A stretch of DNA of 64,000 bases. Origin: Oxalobacteraceae bacterium OTU3CINTB1 (GTDB lineage: Bacteria > Pseudomonadota > Gammaproteobacteria > Burkholderiales > Burkholderiaceae_D). Below the pieces are notes generated by a model. That model was not told the DNA's origin and did no database searches. It was given only the letters and a program-made list of their open reading frames with translations. Each line of letters begins with the position of its first letter. Position 1 is the stretch's first letter. Shown piece by piece: positions 17,735 through 25,306 of this stretch. The position numbers were made by a program, and so were the translations under genes. The stretch is from NCBI GenBank assembly GCA_024123955.1, contig CP099652.1:3534001-3598000 (forward strand), written 5' to 3'.

Positions 17735-19051
17735 TTATCTGCCGGGTGCGCATCTTTTTCGCAGCAGGTCGAGCGGGACCGCATCGGCCAGGGCGCGGTA
17801 GCCTGCCAGTGACGGGTGCAGGTGGTCGCCGGAGTCCAGCGGTTTGCTGATTTTTTTCGGGTCGGCGGGGTCGCGCAGGGCGGCGTCGAAGTCGACCACC
17901 GCGTCGAATACACCGGATTTGCGTATCCAGTCGTTCATTTCCTGGCGGTCGGCTTCGTTCTCCGGCTCCGGATGATAGTAGTCGCTGCCTGCGTACGGGG
18001 TGATGGTTGCGCCGATCATACAGATGCCGCGCGCCTTCGCCCGCTCGGCCAGTTGTCGATGCGCGAGGCGCAGATCGGCCAGCAGTTTTTTGCGGTCGGC
18101 CGGCAGGTCGGGCGTGTTGCGGTGCTGGCCGCCCAGGTCATTGACGCCGATGAACACCAGCGCGTGCGTGACGCCGGCGCGCGACAACACGTCGCGGTCG
18201 AAGCGGGACGCCAGATTTGGCCCCAGTCCGTCGCGAAGCATGCGGCCACCGCCGATGCCGGCGTTGACGATGCCCACTTGCTGGCTATCCTGGCGCAGAC
18301 GCGCCGCCAGCAGGTCGGTCCAGCGGTTATTGCCGTCGGTGGTGACGCCGTAGCCGTCGGTGATCGAATCGCCGATGGCGACCAAGGCGCCGGCGCCGCG
18401 CGGGGCCTGCACGTCGACATCGCTCACCAGGAACCAGCGCCCGATGGTGCCGGCGCCGCTCCAGTCGGCGTCCATGATGCGGTTACCCTTGGTGAAAAAG
18501 CTGGTGGCGCGCGAGCCGGAATGGCTGGTCTGGCGCGGCGGCGCTTCCTTGAAATACAGCGAAACGGAGAGGTCGGCGGCCGGTTTGACTTCCAGCGCCA
18601 CGGGGTCGCTATAATATTCGGCGCCGGCGGGAATCATCACCGAGGGGCTGCCGTCAAAAGTGAGCGCGCGCGTGGTGGCGCCGTCGACCTGCACTTTGCC
18701 CGGGGCCAGGGCAAGGGCGACACTGGCCGCCTCCACCGTCAATGGCGCGGTGCCGTGCACATTACTAAGCCGAACCCTCAGGCGGCTGCCACCGAGCGAC
18801 AGACGCACCGTCTGGCGCAGGCTGCCGTCGCGCCAGTGAGCGGCGGGCAGCTCGTTCGCCGTGTCGGGAATCTGCTGCGCCGTGCCCCAGGAGGCGACCC
18901 AGCGGCTATCCGGCGCCGGGACTTCGCCGCCTGTGGCGGGACCGGTCAGCGATGCGCAGGCGGTAAGCGCCAGGGCGGGTACGATCGCCGCCAGGGCGGT
19001 GACTAACAAGCCGCCGAAGCGGACGTATGACGCGTGTTGACTTGGTCGCAT
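17735..19051 (-). CDS. SGNH/GDSL hydrolase lipoprotein, probable xylan-acting esterase
   Basis: 438-aa predicted lipoprotein: the signal peptide ends in LTAC, Cys near residue 32. An N-terminal beta-rich part (RWVASWGTAQQIPD...) precedes the SGNH core. Block I is VAIGDSITDGYG (Ser nucleophile, about residue 225), block II GIGGGRML, block III FIGVNDLGG and block V DSGDHLHPS with the catalytic Asp-x-x-His. As first gene of the operon with GH115 and GH67, a role in removing acetyl groups from glucuronoxylan is likely. GDSL enzymes are promiscuous, so the substrate is inference. The start has AAGGA six bases upstream. The divergent gudD begins 51 bases away, with a LacI-type dyad between them. 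Confidence 0.88.
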   Translation of the reverse strand: MRPSQHASYVRFGGLLVTALAAIVPALALTACASLTGPATGGEVPAPDSRWVASWGTAQQIPDTANELPAAHWRDGSLRQTVRLSLGGSRLRVRLSNVHGTAPLTVEAASVALALAPGKVQVDGATTRALTFDGSPSVMIPAGAEYYSDPVALEVKPAADLSVSLYFKEAPPRQTSHSGSRATSFFTKGNRIMDADWSGAGTIGRWFLVSDVDVQAPRGAGALVAIGDSITDGYGVTTDGNNRWTDLLAARLRQDSQQVGIVNAGIGGGRMLRDGLGPNLASRFDRDVLSRAGVTHALVFIGVNDLGGQHRNTPDLPADRKKLLADLRLAHRQLAERAKARGICMIGATITPYAGSDYYHPEPENEADRQEMNDWIRKSGVFDAVVDFDAALRDPADPKKISKPLDSGDHLHPSLAGYRALADAVPLDLLRKRCAPGR

Positions 19052-19070
19052 AAATCCTTCACACTGGTTA

Positions 19071-19089
19071 AATGTTAGCGCTTATCATT
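19071..19089. promoter_or_regulatory. LacI-type operator, xyl-box-like dyad
   Basis: AATGTTAGCGCTTATCATT is an imperfect dyad with AATG/CATT arms and a central GCG, lying in the 51-base gap between the divergent esterase and glucarate dehydratase genes. It is one inserted base away from a perfect LacI-family operator. It also resembles the xyl-box described for the xylan regulon of Xanthomonas (TGGTAGCGCTAACA, from memory). The LacI regulator encoded at the end of the minus arm is the obvious candidate binder, and one site could control both arms. Confidence 0.5.
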
Positions 19090-19102
19090 TTAGGGTAAAG
19101 GC

Positions 19103-20500
19103 ATGGTACAGGCAACAAATTTAGACAAGGCGGCCGCACCGGTGATCATCGAAATGCGCGTCATCCCGGTGGCTGGCCGCGACAGCATGCTGCTTAATTT
19201 GTGCGGCGCGCATGCGCCATACTTCACCCGCAATCTGGTGCTGTTGAAGGATAGCGCCGGACATACCGGCATCGGCGAGGTTCCCGGCGGCGCAGGCATA
19301 TTGCGCGCGCTGGAAAACGCCGTCCCGCTGGTGGTCGGCACGCAGATCGGCCGCTACAACCGCACCCTCAACGGCATCCGCGATGCCATCGCCAACAAGC
19401 ATGTCAGCGGCCAGCAGTACCAGGTGACGTCCGAGGCCGAGGCGCAGGTGCTGAAGCAGCCGCACGAGATCAACCTGCGGCTGGAGAACGTCGTCACCGC
19501 CGTCGAGGCGGCGCTGCTCGACCTGCTGGGACAACACCTTGGGGTGCCGGTTTGCGAGCTGCTGGGCGCGGGCCAGCAGCGCGACAGCGTGCCAATGCTG
19601 GCCTACCTGTTCTACATCGGCGACCGCAATCGTACCGACCTCGATTATCTGGCCGGGCATGGCGCAGCAAGCGACTGGTACCACATGCGCCACCAGGAAG
19701 CCATGACGCCCGCCGCCATCGCCAAACTGGCCGAGGCGACGGTTGAAAAATATGGCTTCCGCGATTTCAAGCTCAAAGGTGGCGTGATGCACGGCGCCGA
19801 GGAGATGGAAGCGGTGGCGGCGATCAAGGCGCGCTTCCCCGAGTCCCGCGTGACGCTGGACCCGAACGGCGCCTGGTCGCTGCGCGAGGCGATCGATATC
19901 TGTCGCGGCAAGGGCCACCTTTTGGCGTACGCCGAAGATCCCTGCGGCCCCGAGAACGGTTATTCCGGCCGCGAAATCATGGCGGAGTTCCGCCGCGCGA
20001 CCGGCATCCCGACGGCTACCAACATGGTCGCCACCGACTGGCGCCAGATGGCCCATTCGCATTTACTCGGCGCGGTCGATATTCCGCTGGCCGATCCACA
20101 CTTCTGGACCATGCAGGGCTCCGTGCGACTGGCGCAGCTTTGCCACGAATGGGGACTGACCTGGGGTTCGCATTCGAATAACCATTTCGACGTCTCGCTG
20201 GCGATGTTCACCCATGCTGCGGCCGCCGCACCGGGTAAAATCACCGCCATCGATACGCACTGGATCTGGCAGGAAGGACAGGAACGCCTGACGCGCGAGC
20301 CCCTGCAAATCGTCGGCGGCGAGGTCAAGGTGCCGCAGGCGCCGGGCCTGGGCATCGAGCCGGATATGGATCGTATCGAGGCGGCGCACGAACTGTATAA
20401 AAAGGTGGCGTCCACCGCGCGCGACGACGCGCTGGCGATGCGCTATCTGGTGCCCGGTTGGACGTATTACCCTAACAAACCGAGTCTGGGACGAACATGA
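19103..20500 (+). CDS. gudD: Glucarate dehydratase (GudD)
   Basis: 465-aa enolase-superfamily enzyme that dehydrates D-glucarate to 5-keto-4-deoxyglucarate in the cytoplasm. The match to GudD is strong along the whole length: [29 protein letters not shown], the active-site KLKGGV (Lys-x-Lys base), metal ligands in [18 protein letters not shown] and [10 protein letters not shown], and the general-acid His in [18 protein letters not shown]. About 20 residues longer than E. coli GudD, with the extra at the ends. It opens the plus arm divergent from the xylan debranching genes, which implies that released glucuronate is oxidised to glucarate before entering central metabolism. The uronate dehydrogenase needed for that is not in this window. 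Overlaps the next gene by four bases. Confidence 0.93.
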   Translation: MVQATNLDKAAAPVIIEMRVIPVAGRDSMLLNLCGAHAPYFTRNLVLLKDSAGHTGIGEVPGGAGILRALENAVPLVVGTQIGRYNRTLNGIRDAIANKHVSGQQYQVTSEAEAQVLKQPHEINLRLENVVTAVEAALLDLLGQHLGVPVCELLGAGQQRDSVPMLAYLFYIGDRNRTDLDYLAGHGAASDWYHMRHQEAMTPAAIAKLAEATVEKYGFRDFKLKGGVMHGAEEMEAVAAIKARFPESRVTLDPNGAWSLREAIDICRGKGHLLAYAEDPCGPENGYSGREIMAEFRRATGIPTATNMVATDWRQMAHSHLLGAVDIPLADPHFWTMQGSVRLAQLCHEWGLTWGSHSNNHFDVSLAMFTHAAAAAPGKITAIDTHWIWQEGQERLTREPLQIVGGEVKVPQAPGLGIEPDMDRIEAAHELYKKVASTARDDALAMRYLVPGWTYYPNKPSLGRT

Positions 20501-21696
20501 AAAATCAATTGAAGCACGCGCCGACGGCGGTGCATTTACCTGCCGATCTGCCGCAGGCGCTGCTGGTCGGCCGCGTGTGGCGCGACGACGTCAATGGTCC
20601 GTGTGTGGTGGTGGTGCGCGATGGTGAAGTGTTCGACATCACCGCTGGCAGTGCCACGGTGGCGGATCTGCTGGACATGGACGATCCCGCCGGCTTCGCG
20701 CGCGCCGCGCAGGGCGAATCGCTGGGCCGCGTGGAGGCACTCATCGAGGGTGCGCTCAGCGCAGATGCCGCCTCGCGCAGTACGCGCCTGCTGGCGCCTT
20801 GCGATGTGCAGGCGGTCAAGGCGTGCGGTGTGACCTTCGCGGTCAGCCTGCTCGAACGCGTGATCGAAGAGCAGGCCGGTGGCGACGCGGCGCGCGCCGA
20901 TGCGCTGCGCAGCACCCTGCTCAAGGACATCGGCGCCGACCTCTCGGCCATCAAACCCGGCTCGCCGGAAGCGGAAAAGCTCAAGCAGCAGTTCATCGAG
21001 CGCGGCGCCTGGTCGCAGTACATGGAAGTGGGCATCGGGCCGTATGCGGAAGTGTTCTCCAAGGCCCAGCCCATGTCGGCGGTCGGCTTTGGCGCCGATG
21101 TCGGCCTGCACCCGGATTCGAAGTGGAACAATCCGGAACCGGAGATCGTGCTGGCGGTGAACAGCCGCGCGCAGGCGGTCGGCGCCACGCTCGGCAACGA
21201 CGTCAACCTGCGCGACATCGAAGGACGCAGCGCGCTTTTGCTGGGCAAGGCCAAGGATAACAATGGCTCGTGCGGCATGGGACCATTCATCCGGTTGTTC
21301 GACGCTTCCTTCACCATCGATACCGTGCGCAACGCCGAACTGCGGCTGCTGATCGAAGGCGCCGACGACGGCTTCCGCCTCGACGGCGAAAGCCGCATGC
21401 GCGAAATCAGCCGCGATCCGCTGGACCTGGTGGCGCAGACCGCCGGCGCGCACCACCAATATCCCGATGGATTCATGCTCTTCCTCGGCACTATGTTCTC
21501 GCCGATCAAAGACCGTGGCGCGCCTGGCGCCGGTTTCACCCACAAGCTGGGCGACCGGGTCAGCATCGCCAGCCCTGCGCTTGGCACGCTGGTCAACCAC
21601 GTGCAGCGCAGCGACGCCATCGCGCCATGGACCTTCGGCGTGCGCGCGCTGTACCGCAATCTCGCGCAGCGCGGCTTGCTGGGGGATATGGCTTAA
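20497..21696 (+). CDS. FAH-family sugar-acid enzyme (2-keto-3-deoxy-acid dehydratase-like)
   Basis: 399-aa protein of the fumarylacetoacetate hydrolase superfamily. The core domain is recognisable from about residue 190 ([24 protein letters not shown], metal ligands in PEPE and in [21 protein letters not shown]). A conserved [15 protein letters not shown] segment near residue 110 is typical of the subgroup that includes the 2-keto-3-deoxy-pentonate dehydratases (XylX type). Translational coupling to gudD (ATGA overlap) suggests that it acts on the 5-keto-4-deoxyglucarate product or a closely related keto-deoxy acid, yielding an alpha-ketoglutarate semialdehyde-type product. That assignment is inference. 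The alternative is a hydrolase or isomerase of another sugar acid. Confidence 0.75.
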   Translation: MKNQLKHAPTAVHLPADLPQALLVGRVWRDDVNGPCVVVVRDGEVFDITAGSATVADLLDMDDPAGFARAAQGESLGRVEALIEGALSADAASRSTRLLAPCDVQAVKACGVTFAVSLLERVIEEQAGGDAARADALRSTLLKDIGADLSAIKPGSPEAEKLKQQFIERGAWSQYMEVGIGPYAEVFSKAQPMSAVGFGADVGLHPDSKWNNPEPEIVLAVNSRAQAVGATLGNDVNLRDIEGRSALLLGKAKDNNGSCGMGPFIRLFDASFTIDTVRNAELRLLIEGADDGFRLDGESRMREISRDPLDLVAQTAGAHHQYPDGFMLFLGTMFSPIKDRGAPGAGFTHKLGDRVSIASPALGTLVNHVQRSDAIAPWTFGVRALYRNLAQRGLLGDMA

Positions 21697-21741
21697 ACGT
21701 CACAGCGGGATCAGGATCAAACCAATTACAATAAAGTGGAG

Positions 21742-21810
21742 ATGAACAAGATGGTCCAAGCAACTTTCGGCCGCGATTACCTGGTCGATGCAGGGTGGTA
21801 CGTCGCATGA
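21742..21810 (+). CDS. Possible 22-residue leader peptide or gene remnant before the SMP-30 gene
   Basis: A 22-codon frame (MNKMVQATFGRDYLVDAG... ending WYVA) starts at ATG 21742 after AGTGGAG and ends in an ATGA overlap with the SMP-30 gene. Translation of it would deliver ribosomes to that start. Its inner segment MVQAT equals the first five residues of GudD. It may therefore be a coupling leader or the stump of a deleted sugar-acid gene. Real translation is unproven. Confidence 0.35.
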   Translation: MNKMVQATFGRDYLVDAGWYVA

Positions 21811-22679
21811 GTACATTCCAGATTCAACCAGAGTGCATTTGGGCCCTGGGTGCGACCTTGGGCGAAGGTCCGGTGTGGCACGCCGAGAACAACGCCCTGT
21901 ATTTTGTCGATATCAAGCAGCACAACGTGCACCGCTGCGGCGAGGACGGCGGCTTGCGCCAGAGCTGGAGCCTGCCCGATGAAGTGGGCTTTGCGCTGCC
22001 GATGCGCGGCGGCGACTTCGTTTGCGGCCTGCCGGGCCAGTTGATGCGGTTTTCGTTCGACAGCGGCGCCCTGGACCTGCTGCACGAAGTGGAAACGGAT
22101 TTGCCGGGCAACCGTTTGAACGACGGGTACATCGACCGTCACGGCGCCTTGTGGTTCGGCTCCATGGACAACGCCGAGGTGCAAGCCAGCGGTTCGTTGT
22201 ACCGGGTGCAGCGCAAGGGACAACCGCGCCGCAAGGACAAGGGCTACGTCATCACCAACGGGCCGGCCTGCAGCCCGGATGGCCGCACCTTCTATCACAC
22301 CGATACGCTCGAGAAGACCATCTATGCCTTCGATATCGACGATGCCGGCCACCTGACCAACAAGCGCGTGTTCGTGCGCATCGCGGGTGAGGGCTACCCG
22401 GATGGTACGACCGTCGATTCCGACGGCGCTGTGTGGATCGCCTTGTTCGCCGGCGCGCGCATCGAGCGCTATTCGCCGCAGGGTGAATTGATTGCCACGG
22501 TGCCGATGCCTTGTTCGAACATCACCAAGATCGCTTTCGGCGGCCATGACCTGCGCACGGTGTTCGTCACCACGGCGCGCAAGGGTTTGTCGGAGGAGCA
22601 GTTGGCCACCCAACCGCTGGCCGGCGGCTTGTTCCGTTTCCGCGTGCCGACGCCCGGCCAGATCCAGCACCAGTTCTGA
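21807..22679 (+). CDS. SMP-30/gluconolactonase family lactonase
   Basis: 290-aa six-bladed propeller lactonase. Metal-site signatures are present: LGEGPVW near residue 20 (Glu ligand), GNRLNDGYIDRHGALWFGSM near residue 107 (Asn/Asp) and ITNGPACSPDGRTFYHTDT followed by GYPDGTTVDSDGAVWIA (catalytic Asp region). In uronate oxidation the first product is a glucarolactone, and an SMP-30 enzyme that opens it would feed GudD, so this gene completes the lactone step of the plus arm. Substrate assignment is inference; sugar lactonases of this family also act on xylono- or galactonolactone. Start chosen at the ATG overlapping the upstream 22-codon frame. Confidence 0.88.
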   Translation: MSTFQIQPECIWALGATLGEGPVWHAENNALYFVDIKQHNVHRCGEDGGLRQSWSLPDEVGFALPMRGGDFVCGLPGQLMRFSFDSGALDLLHEVETDLPGNRLNDGYIDRHGALWFGSMDNAEVQASGSLYRVQRKGQPRRKDKGYVITNGPACSPDGRTFYHTDTLEKTIYAFDIDDAGHLTNKRVFVRIAGEGYPDGTTVDSDGAVWIALFAGARIERYSPQGELIATVPMPCSNITKIAFGGHDLRTVFVTTARKGLSEEQLATQPLAGGLFRFRVPTPGQIQHQF

Positions 22680-22689
22680 AAACGGGCTT

Positions 22690-22719
22690 TTCATACCCCT
22701 GAAATCGTTTTCATATTAT
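22690..22719 (+). promoter_or_regulatory. GH3 promoter with a LacI-type dyad in the spacer
   Basis: A plausible -35 (TTCATA, 22690-22695) and -10 (TATTAT, 22714-22719) are 18 bases apart. The dyad TGAAATCGTTTTCA at 22700-22713 fills the spacer. It has the central CG and TGAAA/TTTCA arms typical of LacI-family operators, so a bound repressor would exclude RNA polymerase. The arms differ from the dyad at 19071, so a different regulator may bind here. Confidence 0.45.
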
Positions 22720-22798
22720 AGTAACGCGAAATAGAAATGCAAGGCATCAGTAAAAGTAGCACCGGAACACCAACTAAAAACAATTGGAGACGTAGCAC

Positions 22799-25183
22799 AT
22801 GAAAAGTAACCGCAGGCAGTTCCTGTCCTCGATGACCGGCGTCGCCGGCTTGTCCGTGATGTCGGCGCCGATGGCGCTGGCGGCGGCCGCCCAGGCGCCT
22901 TACAAGAATCCTTCGCTGCCGCTGGAAAAGCGCGTGGACGATCTGCTGGGCCGCATGACGCTGGACGAGAAGATCGCCCAGCTGCAGTGCATCTGGCAGA
23001 AAAAGACCGAGATGCAGGATGCCGCCGGCGAGTTCTCCGCCGAAAAAGCCAAGAAGAACTACCCGAACGGCATGGGCATGTTGGGCCGTCCTTCCGACCG
23101 TCAGCTTGGCCAGGCGGCCGGCGCCGGCGACACCGGCGAAAAGGCCAACCGCAACGCGTTGGAGACCGCGAACTACGTCAATGCTGCGCAAAAATGGGCG
23201 GTCGAGCAGACCCGCCTTGGCATTCCGATGCTGACCCACGAGGAGGCGCTGCACGGCTACGTGGCGCGCGACGCCACCAGCTTCCCGCAGGCGATCGGCC
23301 TGGCGTCGTCGTTCGACCCGGAGATGGTTGAAAAAGTCTTCAGCGTGGCGGCGCGCGAGATGCGCGCGCGCGGCGCCAACCTGGCGCTGGCGCCGGTGGT
23401 CGACGTGGCGCGCGAGCCGCGCTGGGGCCGCATCGAAGAGACCTACGGCGAAGACCCGTATCTGAGCGGCGAAATCGGCAAGGCGGCGGTGATCGGCTTC
23501 GCCGGCAAAGACAAGGTGCTTGCCAAGGACAAGGTCTTCGTCACGCTCAAGCACATGACGGGCCACGGCCAGCCGGAGAGCGGCACCAACATCGGCCCGG
23601 CCGAAATCAGCGAGCGCACCTTGCGCGAGGATTTCTTCCCGCCGTTCGAAAAACTGATCAAGGAAACCAACGTCGGCGCGGTCATGCCCTCGTATAACGA
23701 GATCGGCGGCCTTCCGTCGCACGCCAATCACTGGCTGCTGCACAAGGTGCTGCGCGAGGAGTGGGGCTTCAAAGGCCTGACCGTATCCGATTATTTCGGC
23801 ATCAAGGAACTGGTCACGCGCCACAAGCTGGCCGCCGATTCGAAAGAGGCGGGCTTGCTGGCGTTTAAAGCCGGCGTCGATGTCGAGACCCCGGACGGCG
23901 AGGGCTATCTGACGCTGGCGGCGCTGGTGAAGGAAAAGCGCATCAGCGAAAAAGAGATCGATGTCGTGGTGCGCCGCGTGCTGACCTTGAAGTTCCAGGC
24001 CGGCCTGTTCGAGCAGCCCTACGTTGATGCCAAGGCGGCCGACAGCCTGACCGCCACGCCCGACGCGATCGCGCTGGCGCGCCTGTCGGCGACGCGCACG
24101 CCGGTGCTGCTGAAGAACGACAAGGGTCTGCTGCCGCTGAACGCCAAGAAGGTCGGCAAGGTGCTGCTGCTGGGGACCCACGCCAAGGATACGCCGATCG
24201 GCGGTTATTCCGACATACCGCGCCATGTGGTCTCGATCTACGACGGCCTGCTCGCGGAGAGCAAGGCGCAAGGTTTCGAGCTGGCGTATTCGGAAGGCGT
24301 GCGCATCACCGAGGAGCGCATTTGGGGCAAGGACGAGATCAAGTTCGTCAAACCGGAAGTCAATGCGAAGCTGATCGCCGAGGCGGTGCAGGCTGCGAAA
24401 TCGGCGGACACCATCATCATGGTCCTGGGCGACAACGAGCAGACCAGCCGCGAGGCGTGGGCCGACGAGCATTTGGGCGACCGCGCGAGCCTGGATTTGA
24501 TGGGCCAGCAGAACGATCTGGCGGCGGCGATTTTCGCGCTGGGCAAGCCGACCGTGGTGTTCCTGCTGAACGGGCGTCCGTTGTCGGTCAACCTGCTGGC
24601 GGAGAAGGCCGATGCGCTGATCGAGGGCTGGTACATGGGGCAGGAGACCGGCCACGCCGCCGCCGATCTGCTGTTCGGCCGCGCCAACCCCGGTGGCAAG
24701 CTGCCGGTGTCCATCGCGCGCAATGTCGGTCAACTGCCGGTGTTTTATAACCATAAGCCGTCGGCTCGCCGCGGCTATATCGATGGCAGCACCAAGCCTT
24801 TGTATCCGTTCGGTTTTGGACTGAGCTACACGACGTTCGACATCTCGGCGCCGCGTTTAACCAAGGAGTCGATCGGCATTGCCGGTTCGACGTCGGTGCA
24901 GGTCGATGTGACCAATACCGGCAAGCTGGCGGGTGACGAGGTTGTGCAGATCTATATTCGGGACGACGTCAGTTCGGCGACGCGGGCGGTGCTGGAATTG
25001 AAGGCGTTCAAGCGCGTGACGTTGCAGCCGGGTGAGAAGCGTACGCTGACCTTCGAGATCAAGCCGTCGGATTTGTGGTTCTTTAATGCGCAGATGAAGC
25101 GGGTGGTGGAGCCGGGAAGCTTTACCATCCACGCCGGTCCGGATAGCGTGAAATTGAAGTCCGTGAAGTTGATGGTGGGGTAG
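22799..25183 (+). CDS. Secreted GH3 beta-glycosidase (beta-xylosidase/glucosidase type)
   Basis: 794-aa glycoside hydrolase family 3 protein. The N-terminus carries a Tat-like signal (NRRQFLSSMTGVAGLSVMSAPMALA). The N-terminal barrel shows RVDDLLGRMTLDEKIAQLQ, APVVDVAREPRWGRIEETYGEDPYL and the nucleophile motif TVSDYFGIKEL. The second domain has VVFLLNGRPLSV and PLYPFGFGLSYTTF, and an Fn3-like domain closes the protein (VDVTNTGKLAGDEVVQIYI). Placement after the xylan and glucarate genes favours beta-xylosidase activity on xylo-oligosaccharides, but GH3 specificity cannot be read safely from sequence. It has its own promoter and operator. Confidence 0.9.
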   Translation: MKSNRRQFLSSMTGVAGLSVMSAPMALAAAAQAPYKNPSLPLEKRVDDLLGRMTLDEKIAQLQCIWQKKTEMQDAAGEFSAEKAKKNYPNGMGMLGRPSDRQLGQAAGAGDTGEKANRNALETANYVNAAQKWAVEQTRLGIPMLTHEEALHGYVARDATSFPQAIGLASSFDPEMVEKVFSVAAREMRARGANLALAPVVDVAREPRWGRIEETYGEDPYLSGEIGKAAVIGFAGKDKVLAKDKVFVTLKHMTGHGQPESGTNIGPAEISERTLREDFFPPFEKLIKETNVGAVMPSYNEIGGLPSHANHWLLHKVLREEWGFKGLTVSDYFGIKELVTRHKLAADSKEAGLLAFKAGVDVETPDGEGYLTLAALVKEKRISEKEIDVVVRRVLTLKFQAGLFEQPYVDAKAADSLTATPDAIALARLSATRTPVLLKNDKGLLPLNAKKVGKVLLLGTHAKDTPIGGYSDIPRHVVSIYDGLLAESKAQGFELAYSEGVRITEERIWGKDEIKFVKPEVNAKLIAEAVQAAKSADTIIMVLGDNEQTSREAWADEHLGDRASLDLMGQQNDLAAAIFALGKPTVVFLLNGRPLSVNLLAEKADALIEGWYMGQETGHAAADLLFGRANPGGKLPVSIARNVGQLPVFYNHKPSARRGYIDGSTKPLYPFGFGLSYTTFDISAPRLTKESIGIAGSTSVQVDVTNTGKLAGDEVVQIYIRDDVSSATRAVLELKAFKRVTLQPGEKRTLTFEIKPSDLWFFNAQMKRVVEPGSFTIHAGPDSVKLKSVKLMVG

Positions 25184-25233
25184 TGGAGACAGGCCGCGTG
25201 CGGGCGTCGTTTTAACCCGCACGTCGGCAAACA

Positions 25234-25263
25234 AGGGTCGGACCCCGTATGGGGTCCGACCCT
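25234..25263. repeat. Perfect 13-bp inverted repeat with GTAT loop
   Basis: AGGGTCGGACCCC, a GTAT loop, then the exact complement, located 50 bases after the GH3 stop and 43 bases before the convergent GH35 stop. There is no T-run. It lies where a bidirectional terminator or a REP-like palindrome would be expected. Highly symmetrical GGGTC/GACCC elements of this kind recur in betaproteobacterial genomes to my knowledge, but this window holds only one full copy. Confidence 0.65.
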
Positions 25264-25306
25264 GCGGCTTAGGGTTGGCGGTCCGCTCAATCGACCGCCT
25301 CCAATC

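Noticed and set aside
22691..24754. 687-residue minus-strand frame
   Set aside because: It is the antisense shadow of the GH3 gene; composition (Arg, Gln, His, Leu) is typical of GC-driven false frames.
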